The notes under the pieces: generated by a model | What the model was told of the DNA's origin: nothing | Database searches by the model: none | What the model saw: the letters and a program-made list of their open reading frames with translations, nothing else | Position numbers and translations under genes: made by a program | In this document: in pieces, positions 1 to 12,000 of the stretch | Numbering within the stretch: position 1 is the stretch's first letter | Layout of the letters: every line of letters starts with the position of its first letter | NCBI GenBank assembly: GCA_029168955.1 | Contig: JAPDOI010001206.1 | Coordinates: 1 to 64,000 of the forward strand | DNA length: 64,000 bases | Source of the DNA: Aplectana chamaeleonis | Taxonomy: Eukaryota; Nematoda; Chromadorea; Rhabditida; Cosmocercidae | Reading direction: 5' to 3'

Positions 1-154
1 CACTCTTTAGAGCCAGTGTTCACGACAATTTCAAATTCAGGAACGATTTTCTATAACGATTACTTGGTCTTCAGCAAAGCTGAATTGAGGAAGAAATTGG
101 GAAAATCGCGTCAGAAGTAAATTAAAACCTGTGCACTTGTCACGCCTCTTTACT

Positions 155-3100
155 CTCAAGGCTTATTCATAGCAGGTCGCTTCGACTAGTCGCGGCACTG
201 CCAACAGTTACAAAACCCATCGCGCCAACAGATTCGCTCTGAGTCGCGACGGTTTGGAACGGTTTGCAGTTTCAGTCGCGATCGCCGAGCGACTGGGGTA
301 TTTCATAGCTGGTCGAAGCGACCTGCTTGATTTTGTTAGGTCGATCGACTAATCGCGTCGCTTCCATGACGGAAGCGAACCGTCTAGTCGAAGCGACTAG
401 TCCGCAATCTGTCTTCACAACCTTGCGTATAGTTGACCGCAATGTTAAAAGGACATGGTGCGGTTGCGGACTCGCACTAAAACTACGGTAGAATCTGGCA
501 CTTTGCCAGATTTCTTCATCGATCGGCGCCACAGCTGATATTCTCGTGAGCAGAGAGACGGCGGTTCAGGGCTGGGCACGCTTCCCGGTTCACCTTAGAG
601 GGCAGCATATTGGACGCTGCGGAGAGGGCAAAGGGGGGTGCCTAAACCGAACACCCAGATAAAAACAAAGTGCCTGTTCTGCCGAATTTCAGGAAACAAA
701 AATAGTACACGCTTTTCTTTTGATTTGTCAACTCTTGTTCTCCGCTTTTCGAAAAAAAACACTAACAGAATTCAAATTATGGATAGATATGCGGGTTGCG
801 TTCGCAAAAATTACTAGTTGCTGTCGAGGTTTCTTTTTAATAACTCTATGAATTGAGTATTATCTATAATTTGTTTGATTACTTTGATAAAGAAATAAAC
901 ACTACTCCGTTATCTAGTAGCAAGTAAGGATTGGTGTGATGTCATGTTTCTCTGGTGCAACGTTCATTTTATTACACGGGTGGTAACCAGATTCCGGCAA
1001 AGATACAAAGGAATGGCGCTCAGAAGCATATCGTTCCCGTTCAAAAAGAATCAGCGAACTGTTGTATTAGTACAGATTTGAATTACAGGTAGCACATTTA
1101 GTATCACGACTAGCCAACTAATTTTAGCTCATGAGAATGTGACTTATGAAGAAGTCCGGTTGTAAAAAATTGAGGACTTTGCAAGGTCTTGTGAGAGAAG
1201 TTAATGATCGTGTCCTCCTCCTTGAGAAGTACCATGTCTCTCATCATGGTAAAAAAAAATGCTCTCAGTACCCTGCAGTGCACAGAAGTGCACTGAATAG
1301 AGACTTTGGAACTATAAAAGCCCGAGTTGTAGCCATCTGGAGTGCCGCAATCCCTTGAAATTCGGCTCGCCGTGCGATCTAGTGCTTGTCCGCAGCAACA
1401 CAGCGCACACTGGAGTGAACGCGCACACAATATTAATTTAAAAATGTAATTTATTACAAGAGCAGGAAGGAGAAAAGGGCTGAAACTGGAGTAAATGGAA
1501 GAAGGCAGAAGTACGATACTTTCAATGTAACCATTATAGAAATCTAATGTAAATAAACTAAGTTGGAGCAGGGTGAGTTTTTGGATTCGACAAGGTTCAT
1601 TCAAGATGAACCCTAGTTGAATGAAAGCAACGTGAACATAAAAAGTAAGAGCATTGAAAGAAAGAGGAGAATCTGGCAAACACCTTGGTTTCAATAATTT
1701 TTGATATTTGATGTGATATAAGGACCTTAAACCTCGTCCCGGTTTTGTCCCGGTTTTCGGGGTAAAACCCGGACGAGATTCAGAGATCCTTAAATCACCA
1801 AAAATCAGTCCTATTGAAGGCAAATGTTGACAGATTCTCCTCTTTCTAAAAATATCCTTTGCTCTCAGTTTAATACTCAGTTTAGATCAGCTGGGTTCGT
1901 TTGAATGAACTTGCTGTCACAACTAAATATTTACACCAGCTCTAACTTTGCTTATTTACATTAAATTTCTAAAATGGAATTACATCCAGAATAGACTACC
2001 TTTACCATCTTCCATTTTTCTTCAATTTCAATCACTTTCTCCTCCCCATCATATAATAAAATACATTTTTAATAATATATTGTGTGCGCGTCCATTCCTG
2101 TATTGCGCTGTGTAACTGCATACTATTCGTATCGCACGGCAAGCCACATTACAGGGATTGCGGCATTCTAGGAGGTAAAACTAGGGTTTTCTACTCCCTA
2201 CGAGTCACATGGATCCTAACGTTATTCCACAACACAAAATAGTTCTTACTCTACACCAGAACAATCGAACACAGATCTAATAGCTAATCACTTCATAGGT
2301 TTATGAAAACATTCGACAGGAAACATTAATTATCGCAATAGTAGTAGTTCTGTTGTTGGTAATTGTTCAATTGTTTTGCATTGAAAAATGCTTTATCTTT
2401 TGTCATAATTTACCGTCTTACTAACAAATTTTCCTCATGGGGTTGTTTTGAAGTTCAGAAATTACACTACCTTTTTTGTTGCCATTTTCGGAATATTCTC
2501 TATTCAGTGCTTTTTTTATATTCTTGTTCATCAAAATCAGGAGGTCAAGATCATGGCTGTCCAACTATTCGGAAAACAGCCAATTTCGATTTCCCATAAG
2601 GGGGTGCCTGAAAATTACCGAGCTAAGGGGGGTGCATATTCAGATTCGCCAAGCCGGGACGTGTGCCCAGCCCTGCGGCGGTTGGCGCCGGTCGATGACG
2701 AAATCTGGCAAAGTGCCAGATTCTACCGTAATTTAGTGCGAGTCCGCAACCGCACCATGTCCTTTTACCATTGCGGTCAACTGTGGCGCAAAATTGCAGA
2801 CTTCACAGCTCATCCACATAAAAGACGGCGTGTCAAAGGGAAAAAACGAGTATTTGTCATAAATTTACGATGAGAGAGTTCAGAAACCGTTATGAGGCTA
2901 CCGAAAAATTACATTTCATGCCGGCTTCGAGCAACTAGTAACTTTAGCTTTAGTTTTATGTTGCTGTTCAAGGAAATTCCACCCCATCCTCTTTTGGAAT
3001 CTTTTCTTTGTTTGAAAATTGTGCTAAACTCTTCTATCTAGAAAGTGAAGGCAAAAATGTCAAAAAAATGAGTAGAAATACCGAGAGAAAAAGCCTTTTT

Positions 3101-3283
3101 TCATTCCCGTGGCTTGGTCCGCAATTGTCCGTCTATTTCACGCGAAATTACGGTTGTCCGAGCGTTTTGAAATCTCTGAACCAAACGATTTCAAATCGCG
3201 GTACGGAGCGATTTCTGATCGCGACAGTATTGTTGGTCGCTTCGACTTGAAGTCGAAGCGACCAGCTATGAATGAGCCTTTAG
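155..3283. mobile_element. Large foldback element, ~3.1 kb
   Basis: Seen: the left end (155-190, beginning CTCAAGGCTTATTCATAGC) is matched in inverted orientation by the right end (about 3247-3283, ending in the complement of CTAAAGGCTCATTCATAGC). A second pair of inverted segments lies inside, about 410-660 against about 2600-2830; both include the block around GAATCTGGCACTTTGCCAGA. The termini carry repeated short palindromes of the type GGTCGCTTCGAC / GTCGAAGCGACC (175-187, 303-314, 392-404, 3234-3262). No transposase-like frame is visible inside, so it is probably non-autonomous. I could not find a convincing target-site duplication, so the outer limits and superfamily are uncertain; it could also be two nested foldbacks. 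An independent palindrome (1325-2195) occupies its centre. Confidence 0.6.
1325..2195. repeat. Diverged palindromic element inside the 3.1-kb foldback
   Basis: Two arms of roughly 350 bp face each other: about 1325-1690 and about 1835-2195. Matching landmarks include GTGCCGCAATCCC near 1343 against the inverted GGGATTGCGGCAT near 2156, and GCGCACACAATAT near 1420 against ATATTGTGTGCGCG near 2078. The arms differ by many substitutions and small indels, so this is an old copy. The centre (about 1690-1835) is unique and holds a CCCGGTTTTGTCCCGG motif. The long minus-strand open frame across 1110-1823 runs over one arm and the loop and is not a credible protein. Probably a decayed MITE or foldback transposon; no target duplication recognised. 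Confidence 0.65.
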
Positions 3284-3833
3284 ACGAACTAGTAGTTGAG
3301 ACGATGACTTTCTCCGTTAACTTATTCTTCGATAATCTCCGCACTTCATCCTTGCCGGAGTGTTTCTCCTATCTTAGAATGGAAATTCAGCTCACTCTTA
3401 GCACCAACGTGATTTTTGATCTTCAGCAGGGAGTTTGCTAATCATGTATATTATTCAAAATATTAGAATCAAAAGTCATCGTGAACCCTGCATTCAAATA
3501 GAAAAATAGAATAGAAGGCAGCATGCATATCTACCTCGACGTGAGACTTTCAATCCATAGTGAATCGCTGATTGTCATAATCAAGTTTGGCTGTCAACAT
3601 AACTCGACAAAGAACTTATGAGGAAATCTGTTTCCGCCCACTGGAGTTCCGTATTTGATGAACAAACTTACACTTGTTGTTACTTTGCTGAGGGCGGAGT
3701 TGGAGCCGCATACTACCTCCCATGTGTCACTGATTACCTTTTCCTTCAACGTTTCAGTGCCTAACAACTGTAGTCGGTTTGTCTATTGCACTTACTATCA
3801 TCTAGTCTCGGCATCCAAGTTGTTCCTAATTTG

Positions 3834-4337
3834 ATTCTGTAAAAAAGGGGTCTCCCAAGCAGAAGTGGTTTGGTTAGCGTTACAAATGCTTCAACAAAAA
3901 GGGAACAATAGGAAAGCGGAATGAGGAGAGTCTACGAAAAATTAACAATATCCTCCAAGAACTCTTTTCTTTTTCGAAACTTCCAAACAGCGGAAACAAA
4001 CCGTTGTGGTATTTTACGAGGAAGAATTGACTGGTTCCCTAAAACAATTTAACATCATCTCCCCTTTTAATGATAGCTATTAGGTTCATGCATATATACA
4101 TATTTTATCGGCACTCACATAATCAAAGTCCTTTATGGAGCCAAAGCGCTTCCTCATAGAGAACCACAACGGTTTGTTTCCGCTGTTTGGAAGTTTCGAA
4201 AAGAAAAAGAGTTCTTGGAGGATATTGTTCATTTTCGTAGACTCTCCTCATTCCGCTTTCCTATTGTTCCCTTTTTGTTGAAGCATTTGTAACGCTAACC
4301 AAACCACTTCTGCTTGGAGACCCCTTTTTACCAGAAT
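3834..4337. mobile_element. Foldback MITE with well-preserved ~190-bp arms
   Basis: The left arm (3834-about 4030) and right arm (about 4140-4337) are close inverted copies. The outer ends read ATTCTGTAAAAAAGGGGTCTC on the left and the complement of ATTCTGGTAAAAAGGGGTCTC on the right (each motif trimmed here to its recognisable core AAAAAGGGGTCTCC). Internal shared blocks include AAGCAGAAGTGGTTTGGTTA and AGAACTCTTTTCTTTTTCGA. Between the arms is about 110 bp of AT-rich spacer. Arm similarity by eye is above 90 percent, much higher than in the palindrome at 1325-2195, so this is a younger insertion. There is no coding potential. The superfamily is not assignable because no clear target duplication is visible. 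Confidence 0.8.
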
Positions 4338-5367
4338 TGTTCACTTTTTCTTGACATTACGCTGTAATATCCCATGCAAGAATTTCGAACAAAGACCTCT
4401 TCATCTCCCCACTAGATCAGTCCTCTTTCTGTGGTCACAGAATCAATGACCCAAACTGTTGTAAAACTATCTCAGAAAAATCACTCGATGTGGCTGACAA
4501 GACCGATGTTCACATGATATTAGCTAAGAAATGAATGATATCCATGATATCGTTCCACATAATTCATTCATAATGATCGCGTCAGCCACATCTGGCTACA
4601 CCGGGTGTTATTTGCACCTTCCATGTTTTCATACGTATCGAACGGGTCGGCCACGGTGATTTTCTCAACCAACTCTGACAGGGACCTTAGGCCCCGGTTA
4701 TAGTTGGTCGCCCAGACGTAGCCAGCCCGGTCGATAATCGCATGAAGCCTGCTGGCCTACAGCCGGATGCAGAATCTGCCTGCAGTTCTTCGCTTTCAAA
4801 TGAAACTAACTTAAAACCAGGACAGTCAGAAACTACCTTCCATTCCATCTGGACACTTTCACATCAGTGGAACAAAGCAGTTTACATACTCATTATTTGG
4901 TTTCCGTTTGCCCCATTCCTTCGCAGAACAGCCGCTTCGATTCCATGAATCTGATATGAAAAAGCTCTGGTGAGCTGCGAATGGAGATAGTTCTAACAAT
5001 TTGTTTTGAATTTGGATGCTAATAAGCAAGTACCATTTATTGCAGAAAAATCAGTAGGCTGGTGAAGAAGGAAGAGGAGCACTCAAAATGGGGTTGTGTG
5101 AATAACCTTACGAAACTGAAAAGCAGCCTGGCAACATGACCTGACATGACTCACATAACATCTCAAACTTTCTGCTTGCTATGCTTGTCATCCTTACACT
5201 TTTACAAAAGTTTTGCAAGGTGTTCTCTCCTGCGCAAATTCCGGGGCATAATTTCTCGGATGGCTAGCATCGAGTTTGGGCTCCTGCTCACTCTACAGGG
5301 TGGTCTTCACAACTTTTCGGATGAGCAGCAACGGGTCCCAAACACCTGCCCACTATCCGGGTTTCCA
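4338..5367. other. Unassigned sequence left of the satellite
   Basis: Apart from the minus-strand frame at 4568-4756, I see no gene, repeat or RNA here. The last 100 bases before the array (about 5265-5367) are unique and end abruptly at the first degenerate 41-bp unit. Confidence 0.5.
4568..4756 (-). CDS. Unrecognised short open frame, possible exon or gene relic
   Basis: On the minus strand an open frame of 62 codons runs from 4756 down to a TGA at 4568-4570. It is preceded immediately by an in-frame TAG that could equally be read as the AG of a splice acceptor. The peptide has ordinary protein-like composition, with stretches such as AIIDRAGYVWATNYNRGL and LSELVEKITVADPFDTYE, and no low-complexity bias. 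This sets it apart from the shadow frames in the repeats. I cannot name a family; it may be an exon of a host gene, a relic of a retroelement polyprotein, or chance. It has no start codon at its upstream end, so if real it is an internal or terminal exon. Confidence 0.25.
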   Translation of the reverse strand, partial: ASRLHAIIDRAGYVWATNYNRGLRSLSELVEKITVADPFDTYENMEGANNTRCSQMWLTRSL

Positions 5368-6882
5368 CACGACGTCCCGATGACTTCATCAAGCTCGAAG
5401 CACTTTTCCCGACGTCCCGATGCCGTCATCAGAACCCCGAAGCCCTTTTGAGACTATCCTAGACGGGGGGGGGCACCCACGACTTTCTCATGAAAATGAA
5501 TGGAAACCTTGACAAAAGGTGCTTGATGCTGCTATCACTCATTGTTGTTGATGAAGCTCTGTAGAAATACTTCGATTGATAGCGTTATAGATCGGTGGTT
5601 CATTCCATTTCTGACTTGAATCTTGAGTGTTTACACCGTCTGGGATAGTCCCGCACTTCTCATGATGTCCCGATGACGTCATCAGAAGCCCGAAGCACTC
5701 TTGGGACTATCTAGACGGGGCACCCACGACTTTCTCATGAAAATGAATGAAACCTTGATAAAAGGTGCTTGATGCTGCTATCAGTCATTGTTGTTGATGA
5801 AGTTGTGTAGAAATACTTTGATTGATAGCGTTATAGATCGGTGGTTCATTCCATTTCTGACTTGAATCTTGAGTGCCCCCCCCCCGTCTAGGATAGTCCC
5901 GCACTTCTCACGATGTCCCGATGACGTCATCAGAAGCCCGAAGCATTCTTGGGACTATCCTAGACGGGGGGCACCCACGACTTTCTCATGAAAATGAATG
6001 GAAACACTGATAAAAGATGTTTGATGCTGCTATCAGTCATTGTTGTTGATGAAGTTGTGTAGAAATACTTTGATTGATAGCGTTATAGATCGGTGGTTCA
6101 TTCCATTTCTGACCTGAATCTTGAGTGCCCCCGTCTGGGGTAGGTGGCCCGCACTTTTCACGACGTCCCAATGACGTCATCAAACTCGAGGCACTTTTTA
6201 CGACGTCCCGATGACGTCATCAGAAGCCCGAATCACTTTTCGACGTCCCGATGACGTCATCAAACCTGGAAGCACTTTCACGACGTCCCGATGACGTCAT
6301 AAGAAGCCAAAGCACTTTTCACGACGTCCCGATGACGTCATCAGAAACCAAAGCACTTTCACGACGTCCCGATGACGTCGTCAGAAACCCGAAGCACTTT
6401 TCACGACGTCCCGATGACGTCATCAGAAACCCGAAGCACTTTCACGACGTCCCGATGACGTCATCAAGCCAAGCACTCTCACGACGTCCCCATGACCTCA
6501 TCAGAAGCCCGAAGCACTCTTCACGACGTCCCGATGACGTCATCAAATGACGAAGCTTACTTTTCGACGTCCGATGACGTCATCAAGCCCGAAGCACTTT
6601 CACGACGTCCGATGACGTCGCCATAAAGCCAGCACTTTACGACGTCCGATCGATGGCGTCATCGAAACCGAAGCGTTTTCGACGTCCCGATGACGTCGTC
6701 AGAGCGCCTGAAGCACTTTCACGACGTCCCGATGACGTCATCAGGAGCCAAGCACTTTTCACTACGTCCCGATGACGTCATCAGAAGCCCGAAGCACTTT
6801 CGACGTCCCGATGACGTCATCAGAAGCCCGAAGCACTTTCACGACGTCCCGATGACGTCATCAAAGCCCGAAGCACTCTTGG

Positions 6883-9065
6883 GACTATCCTAGACGGGGG
6901 GCACCCAACGACTTTCTCATGAAAATGAATGGAAACCTTGACAAAATGTGCTTGATGCTGCTATCACTCATTGTTGTTAATGAAGCTCTGTAGAAATACT
7001 TCGATTGATAGCGTTATAGATCGGTGGTTCATTCCATTTCTGACTTGAATCTTGAGTGCCCCCCCCCACCGTCTAGGATAGTCCCGCACTTCTCATGATG
7101 TCCCGATGACGTCATCAGAAGCCCGAAGCACTCTTGGGACTATCCTAGACGGGGGGGGGCACCCACGACTTTCTCATGAAAATGAATGGAAACCTTGATA
7201 AAAGGTGCTTGATGCTGTTATCAGTCATTGTTGTTGATGAAGTTGTGTAGAGATACTTTGATTGATAGCGTTATAGATCGGTGGTTCATTCCATTTCTGA
7301 CTTGAATCTTGAGTGCCCCCCCCCCGTCTGGGGGAGGCCCGCACTTCTCACGATGTCCCGATGACGTCATTAGAAGCCCGAAGCATTCTTGGGACTATCC
7401 TAGACGGGGGGGGCACCCACGACTTTCTCATGAAAATGAATGGAAACACTGATAAAAGATGTTTGATGCTGCTATCAGTCATTGTTGTTGATGAAGCTCT
7501 GTAGAAATACTTTGATTGATAGCGTTATAGATCGGTGGTTCATTCCATTTCTGACTTGAATCTTGTGTGCCCCGTCTAGGATAGTCCCGCACTTCTCACG
7601 ATGTCCCGATGACGTTATCAGAAGCCCGAAGCACTCTTGGGACTATCCTAGACGGGGGGGGCACTCACGACTTTCTCATGAAAATGAATGGAAACACTGA
7701 TAAAAGATGTTTGATGCTGCTATCACTCATTGTTGTTGATGAAGCTCTGTAGAAATACTTCGATTGATAGCGTTATAGATCGGTGGTTCATTCCATTTCT
7801 GACTTGAATCTTAGGTGCCCCGTCTAGGATAGTCCCGCACTTCTCACGATGTCCCGATGACGTTATCAGAAGCCCGAAGCACTCTTGGGACTATCCTAGA
7901 CGGGGGGGGGGCACTCACGACTTTCTCATGAAAATGAATGGAAACACTGATAAAAGATGTTTGATGCTGCTATCACTCATTGTTGTTGATGAAGCTCTGT
8001 AGAAATACTTCGATTGATAGCGTTATAGATCGGCGGTTCATTCCATTTCTGACTTGAATCTTGAGTGCCCCACCGTCTAGGATAGTCCCGCACTTCTCAT
8101 GATGTCCCGATGACGTCATCAGAAGCCCGAAGCACTCTTGGGACTATCCCTAGACGGGGGCACCCACGACTTTCTCATGAAAATGAATGGAAACCTTGAT
8201 AAAAGGTGCTTGATGCTGTTATCAGTCATTGTTGTTGATGAAGTTGTGTAGAGATACTTTGATTGATAGCGTTATAGATCGGTGGTTCATTCCATTTCTG
8301 ACTTGAATCTTGAGTACCGTCTGGGGTAGGCCCGCACTTCTCACGATGTCCCGATGACGTCATCAGAAGCCCGAAGCATTCTTGGGACTATCCTAGACGG
8401 GAGGCACCCACGACTTTCTCATGAAAATGAATGGAAACACTGATAAAAGATGTTTGATGCTGCTATCAGTCATTGTTGTTGATGAAGCTCTGTAGAAATA
8501 CTTTGATTGATAGCGTTATAGATCGGTGGTTCATTCCATTTCTGACTTGAATCTTGAGTGCCCCGTCTAGGATAGTCCCGCACTTCTCACGATGTCCCGA
8601 TGACGTCATCAGAAGCCCGAAGCATTCTTGGGACTATCCTAGACGGGGCCCACCTGACTTTCTCATGAAAATGAATGGAAACACTGATAAAAGATGTTTG
8701 ATGCTGCTATCAGTCATTGTTGTTGATGAAGCTCTGTAGAAATACTTTGATTGATAGCGTTATAGATCGGTGGTTCATTCCATTTCTGACTTGAATCTTA
8801 GTGCCCCGTCTAGGATAGTCCCGCACTTCTCACGATGTCCCGATGACGTCATCAGAAGCCCGAAGCACTCTTGGGACTATCCTAGACGGGGAGCACCCAC
8901 GACTTTCTCATGAAAATGAATGGAAACCTTGATAAAAGGTGCTTGATGCTGCTATCAGTCATTGTTGTTGATGAAGTTGTGTAGAAATACTTTGATTGAT
9001 AGCGTTATAGATCGGTGGTTCATTCCATTTCTGACCTGAATCTTGAGTGCCCCGTCTGGGAGTAG
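6883..9065. repeat. Largest cluster of the TIR-bounded 205-bp unit (B), nine copies
   Basis: Nine B units in tandem, each separated by a single A unit. A B unit starts with GGGACTATCCTAGACGGGG, continues with CACGACTTTCTCATGAAAAT, a central part with TTGTTGTTGATGAAG, then TAGCGTTATAGATCGGTGG, and ends with the inverse of the start, CCCCGTCTAGGATAGTCCC. Three subtypes alternate: one with CCTTGATAAAAGGTGCTTG and AAGTTGTGTAG, one with CACTGATAAAAGATGTTTG and AAGCTCTGTAG, and one with CCTTGACAAAAGGTGC, TATCACTCATTG and ACTTCGATTG. The interior has no coding capacity beyond shadow frames. The inverted termini and the flanks (GCACTCTT before, GCACTTCT after, against GCACTTTT in the plain A unit) look like a MITE insertion with an 8-bp target duplication. 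Confidence 0.9.
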
Positions 9066-12000
9066 GCCGCACACTTTCACGACGTCCCAATGACGTCATC
9101 AGAAACTCGAGGCACTTTTTACGACGTCCCGATGACGTCACCAGGAGCCCGAATCACTTTTCACGACGTCCCGATGACGTCATCAGAAGCCCGAAGCACT
9201 TTCACGACGTCCCGATGACGTCATAAGAATGAAGCACTTTTCACGACGTCCCGATGACGTCATCAGAAACCCAGCACTTTCACGACGTCCCGATGACGTC
9301 GTCAGAAGCCCGAAGCACTTTCACGACGTCCCAATGACGTCATCAGAAGCCCGAAGCACTTTCGACGTCCCGAAGACGTCATCAGAAGCCCGAAGCACTC
9401 TCACGACGTCCCCATGACCTCATCAGAAGCCCGAAGCACTCTCACGACGTCCCGATGACGTCATCAGAAGCCCGAAGCACTTTTCACGACGTCCCGATGA
9501 CGTCGTCAGAAGCCCGAAGCACTTTCACGACGTCCCGATGACGTCATTAGAAGCCCGAAGCACTTTTTACGACGTCCCGATGACGTCATCAGAAACCCTA
9601 AGCATTTTCACGACGTCCCGATGACGTCGTCAAACGCACTGAAGCACTTTTCACTACGTCCCGATGACGTCATCAGAAGCCCGAAGCACTTTCACGACGT
9701 CCCGATGACGTCATCAGAACCCGAAGCACTTTCACGACGTCCCGATGACGTCATCAGAAGCCCGAAGCACTCTTGGGACTATCCTAGACGGGGGCACCCA
9801 CGACTTTCTCATGAAAATGAATGGAAACACTGATAAAGATGTTTGATGCTGCTATCAGTCATTGTTGTTGATGAAGCTCTGTAGAAATACTTTGATTGAT
9901 AGCGTTATAGATCGGTGGTTCATTCCATTTCTGACTTGAATCTTGAGTGCCCCCGTTCAGGATAGTCCCGCACTACTCACGATGTCCCGAGGACGTCATC
10001 AGAAGCCCGATGCACTTTTCACGACGTCCCGATGACGTCATCAGAAGCCCGAAGCACTTTCACGACGTCCCGATGACGTCATAAGAAGCCCGAAGCACTT
10101 TTCACGACGTCCCGATGACGTCATCAGAAACCCAAAGCACTTTCACGACGTCCCGATGACGTCGTCAGAAGCCCGAAGCACTTTTCACGACGTCCCGATG
10201 ACGTCATCAAAAGCCCGAAGCACTTTCACGACGTCCCGATGACGTCATCAGAAGCCCGAAGCACTCTCGACGTCCCCATGACCTCATCAGAAGCCCGAAG
10301 CCTCTCACGACGTCCTGATGACGTCATCAGAAGCCCGAAGCACTTTTCACGACGTCGATGACGTCATCAGAAGCCCGAAGCACTTTCACGACGTCCCGAT
10401 GACGTCATAAGAAGCCCGAAGCACTTTTTACGACGTCCCGATGACGTCATCAGAAACCGAAGCGTTTTCACGACGTCCCGATGACGTCGTCAGAAGCACG
10501 AAGCACTTTCACGACGTCCCGATGACGTCATCAGGAGCCAAGCACTTTTCACTACGTCCCGATGACGTCATCAGAAGCCCGAAGCACTTTCACGACGTCC
10601 CGATGACGTCATTAGAAGCCCGAAGCACTTTCACGACGTCCCGATGACGTCATCAGAAGCCCGAAGCACTCTTGGGACTATCCTAGACGGGGGGGGGGCA
10701 CCCACGACTTTCTCATGAAAATGAATGGAAACCTTGATAAAAGGTGCTTGATGCTGCTATCACTCATTGTTGTTGATGAAGCTCTGTAGAAATACTTCGA
10801 TTGATAGCGTTATAGATCGGTGGTTCATTCCATTTCTGACTTGAATCTTGAGTGCCCCCCCCGTCTAGGATAGTCCCGCACTTCTCACGATGTCCCGATG
10901 ACGTCATCAGAAGCCCGAAGCACTCTTGGGACTATCCTAGACAGGGGCACCCACGACTTTCTCATGAAAATGAATGGAAACCTCGATAAAAGGTGCTTGA
11001 TGCTGCTATCAGTCATTGTTGTTGATGAAGTTGTGTAGAAATACTTTGATTGATAGCGTTATAGATCGGTGGTTCATTCCATTTCAGACTTGAATCTTCT
11101 AGGCCCGCACTTCTCACGATGTCCCGATGACGTCATCAGAAGCCCGAAGCATTCTTGGGACTATCCTATGACGGGGGCACCCGACTTTCTCATGAAAATG
11201 AATGGAAACACTGATAAAAGATGTTTGATGCTGCTATCAGTCATTGTTGTTGATGAAGTTGTGTAGAAATACTTCGATTGATAGCGTTATAGATCGGTGG
11301 TTCATTCCATTTCTGACTTGAATCTTGAGTGCCCCCGTCTAGGATAGTCCCGCACTTCTCACGATGTCCCGATGACGTCATCAGAAGCCCGAAGCATTCT
11401 TGGGACTATCTAGACGGGAGGCACCTAATGACTTTCTCATGAAAATGAATGGAAACACTGATAAAAGATGTTTGATGCTGCTATCAGTCATTGTTGTTGA
11501 TGAAGCTCTGTAGAAATACTTTGATTGATAGCGTTATAGATCGGTGGTTCATTCCATTTCTGACTTGAATCTTGAGTGCCCCCCCGTCTAGGATAGTCCC
11601 GCACTTCTCACGATGTCCCGATGACGTCATCAGAAGCCCCAAGCACTCTTGGGACTATCTAGACGGGGGGAGCACCCACGACTTTCTCATGAAAATGAAT
11701 GGAAACCTTGATAAAAGGTGCTTGATGCTGCTATCAGTCATTGTTGTTGATGAAGTTGTGTAGAAATACTTTGATTGATAGCGTTATAGATCGGTGGTTC
11801 ATTCCATTTCTGACCTGAATCTTGAGTGCCCCCCCGTCTGGGGTAGGCCCGCACTTTTCACGACGTCCCAATGACGTCATCAGAAGCCCGAAGCACTTTT
11901 TACGACGTCCCGATGACGTCATAAGAAGCCCGAAGCACTTTTCACGACGTCCCGATGACGTCATCAGAAACCCAAAGCACTTTCACGACGTCCCGATGAC

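Noticed and set aside
1110..1823. 237-codon minus-strand open frame
   Set aside because: It crosses one arm and the loop of a palindromic element, has low-complexity hydrophobic runs and no recognisable domain.
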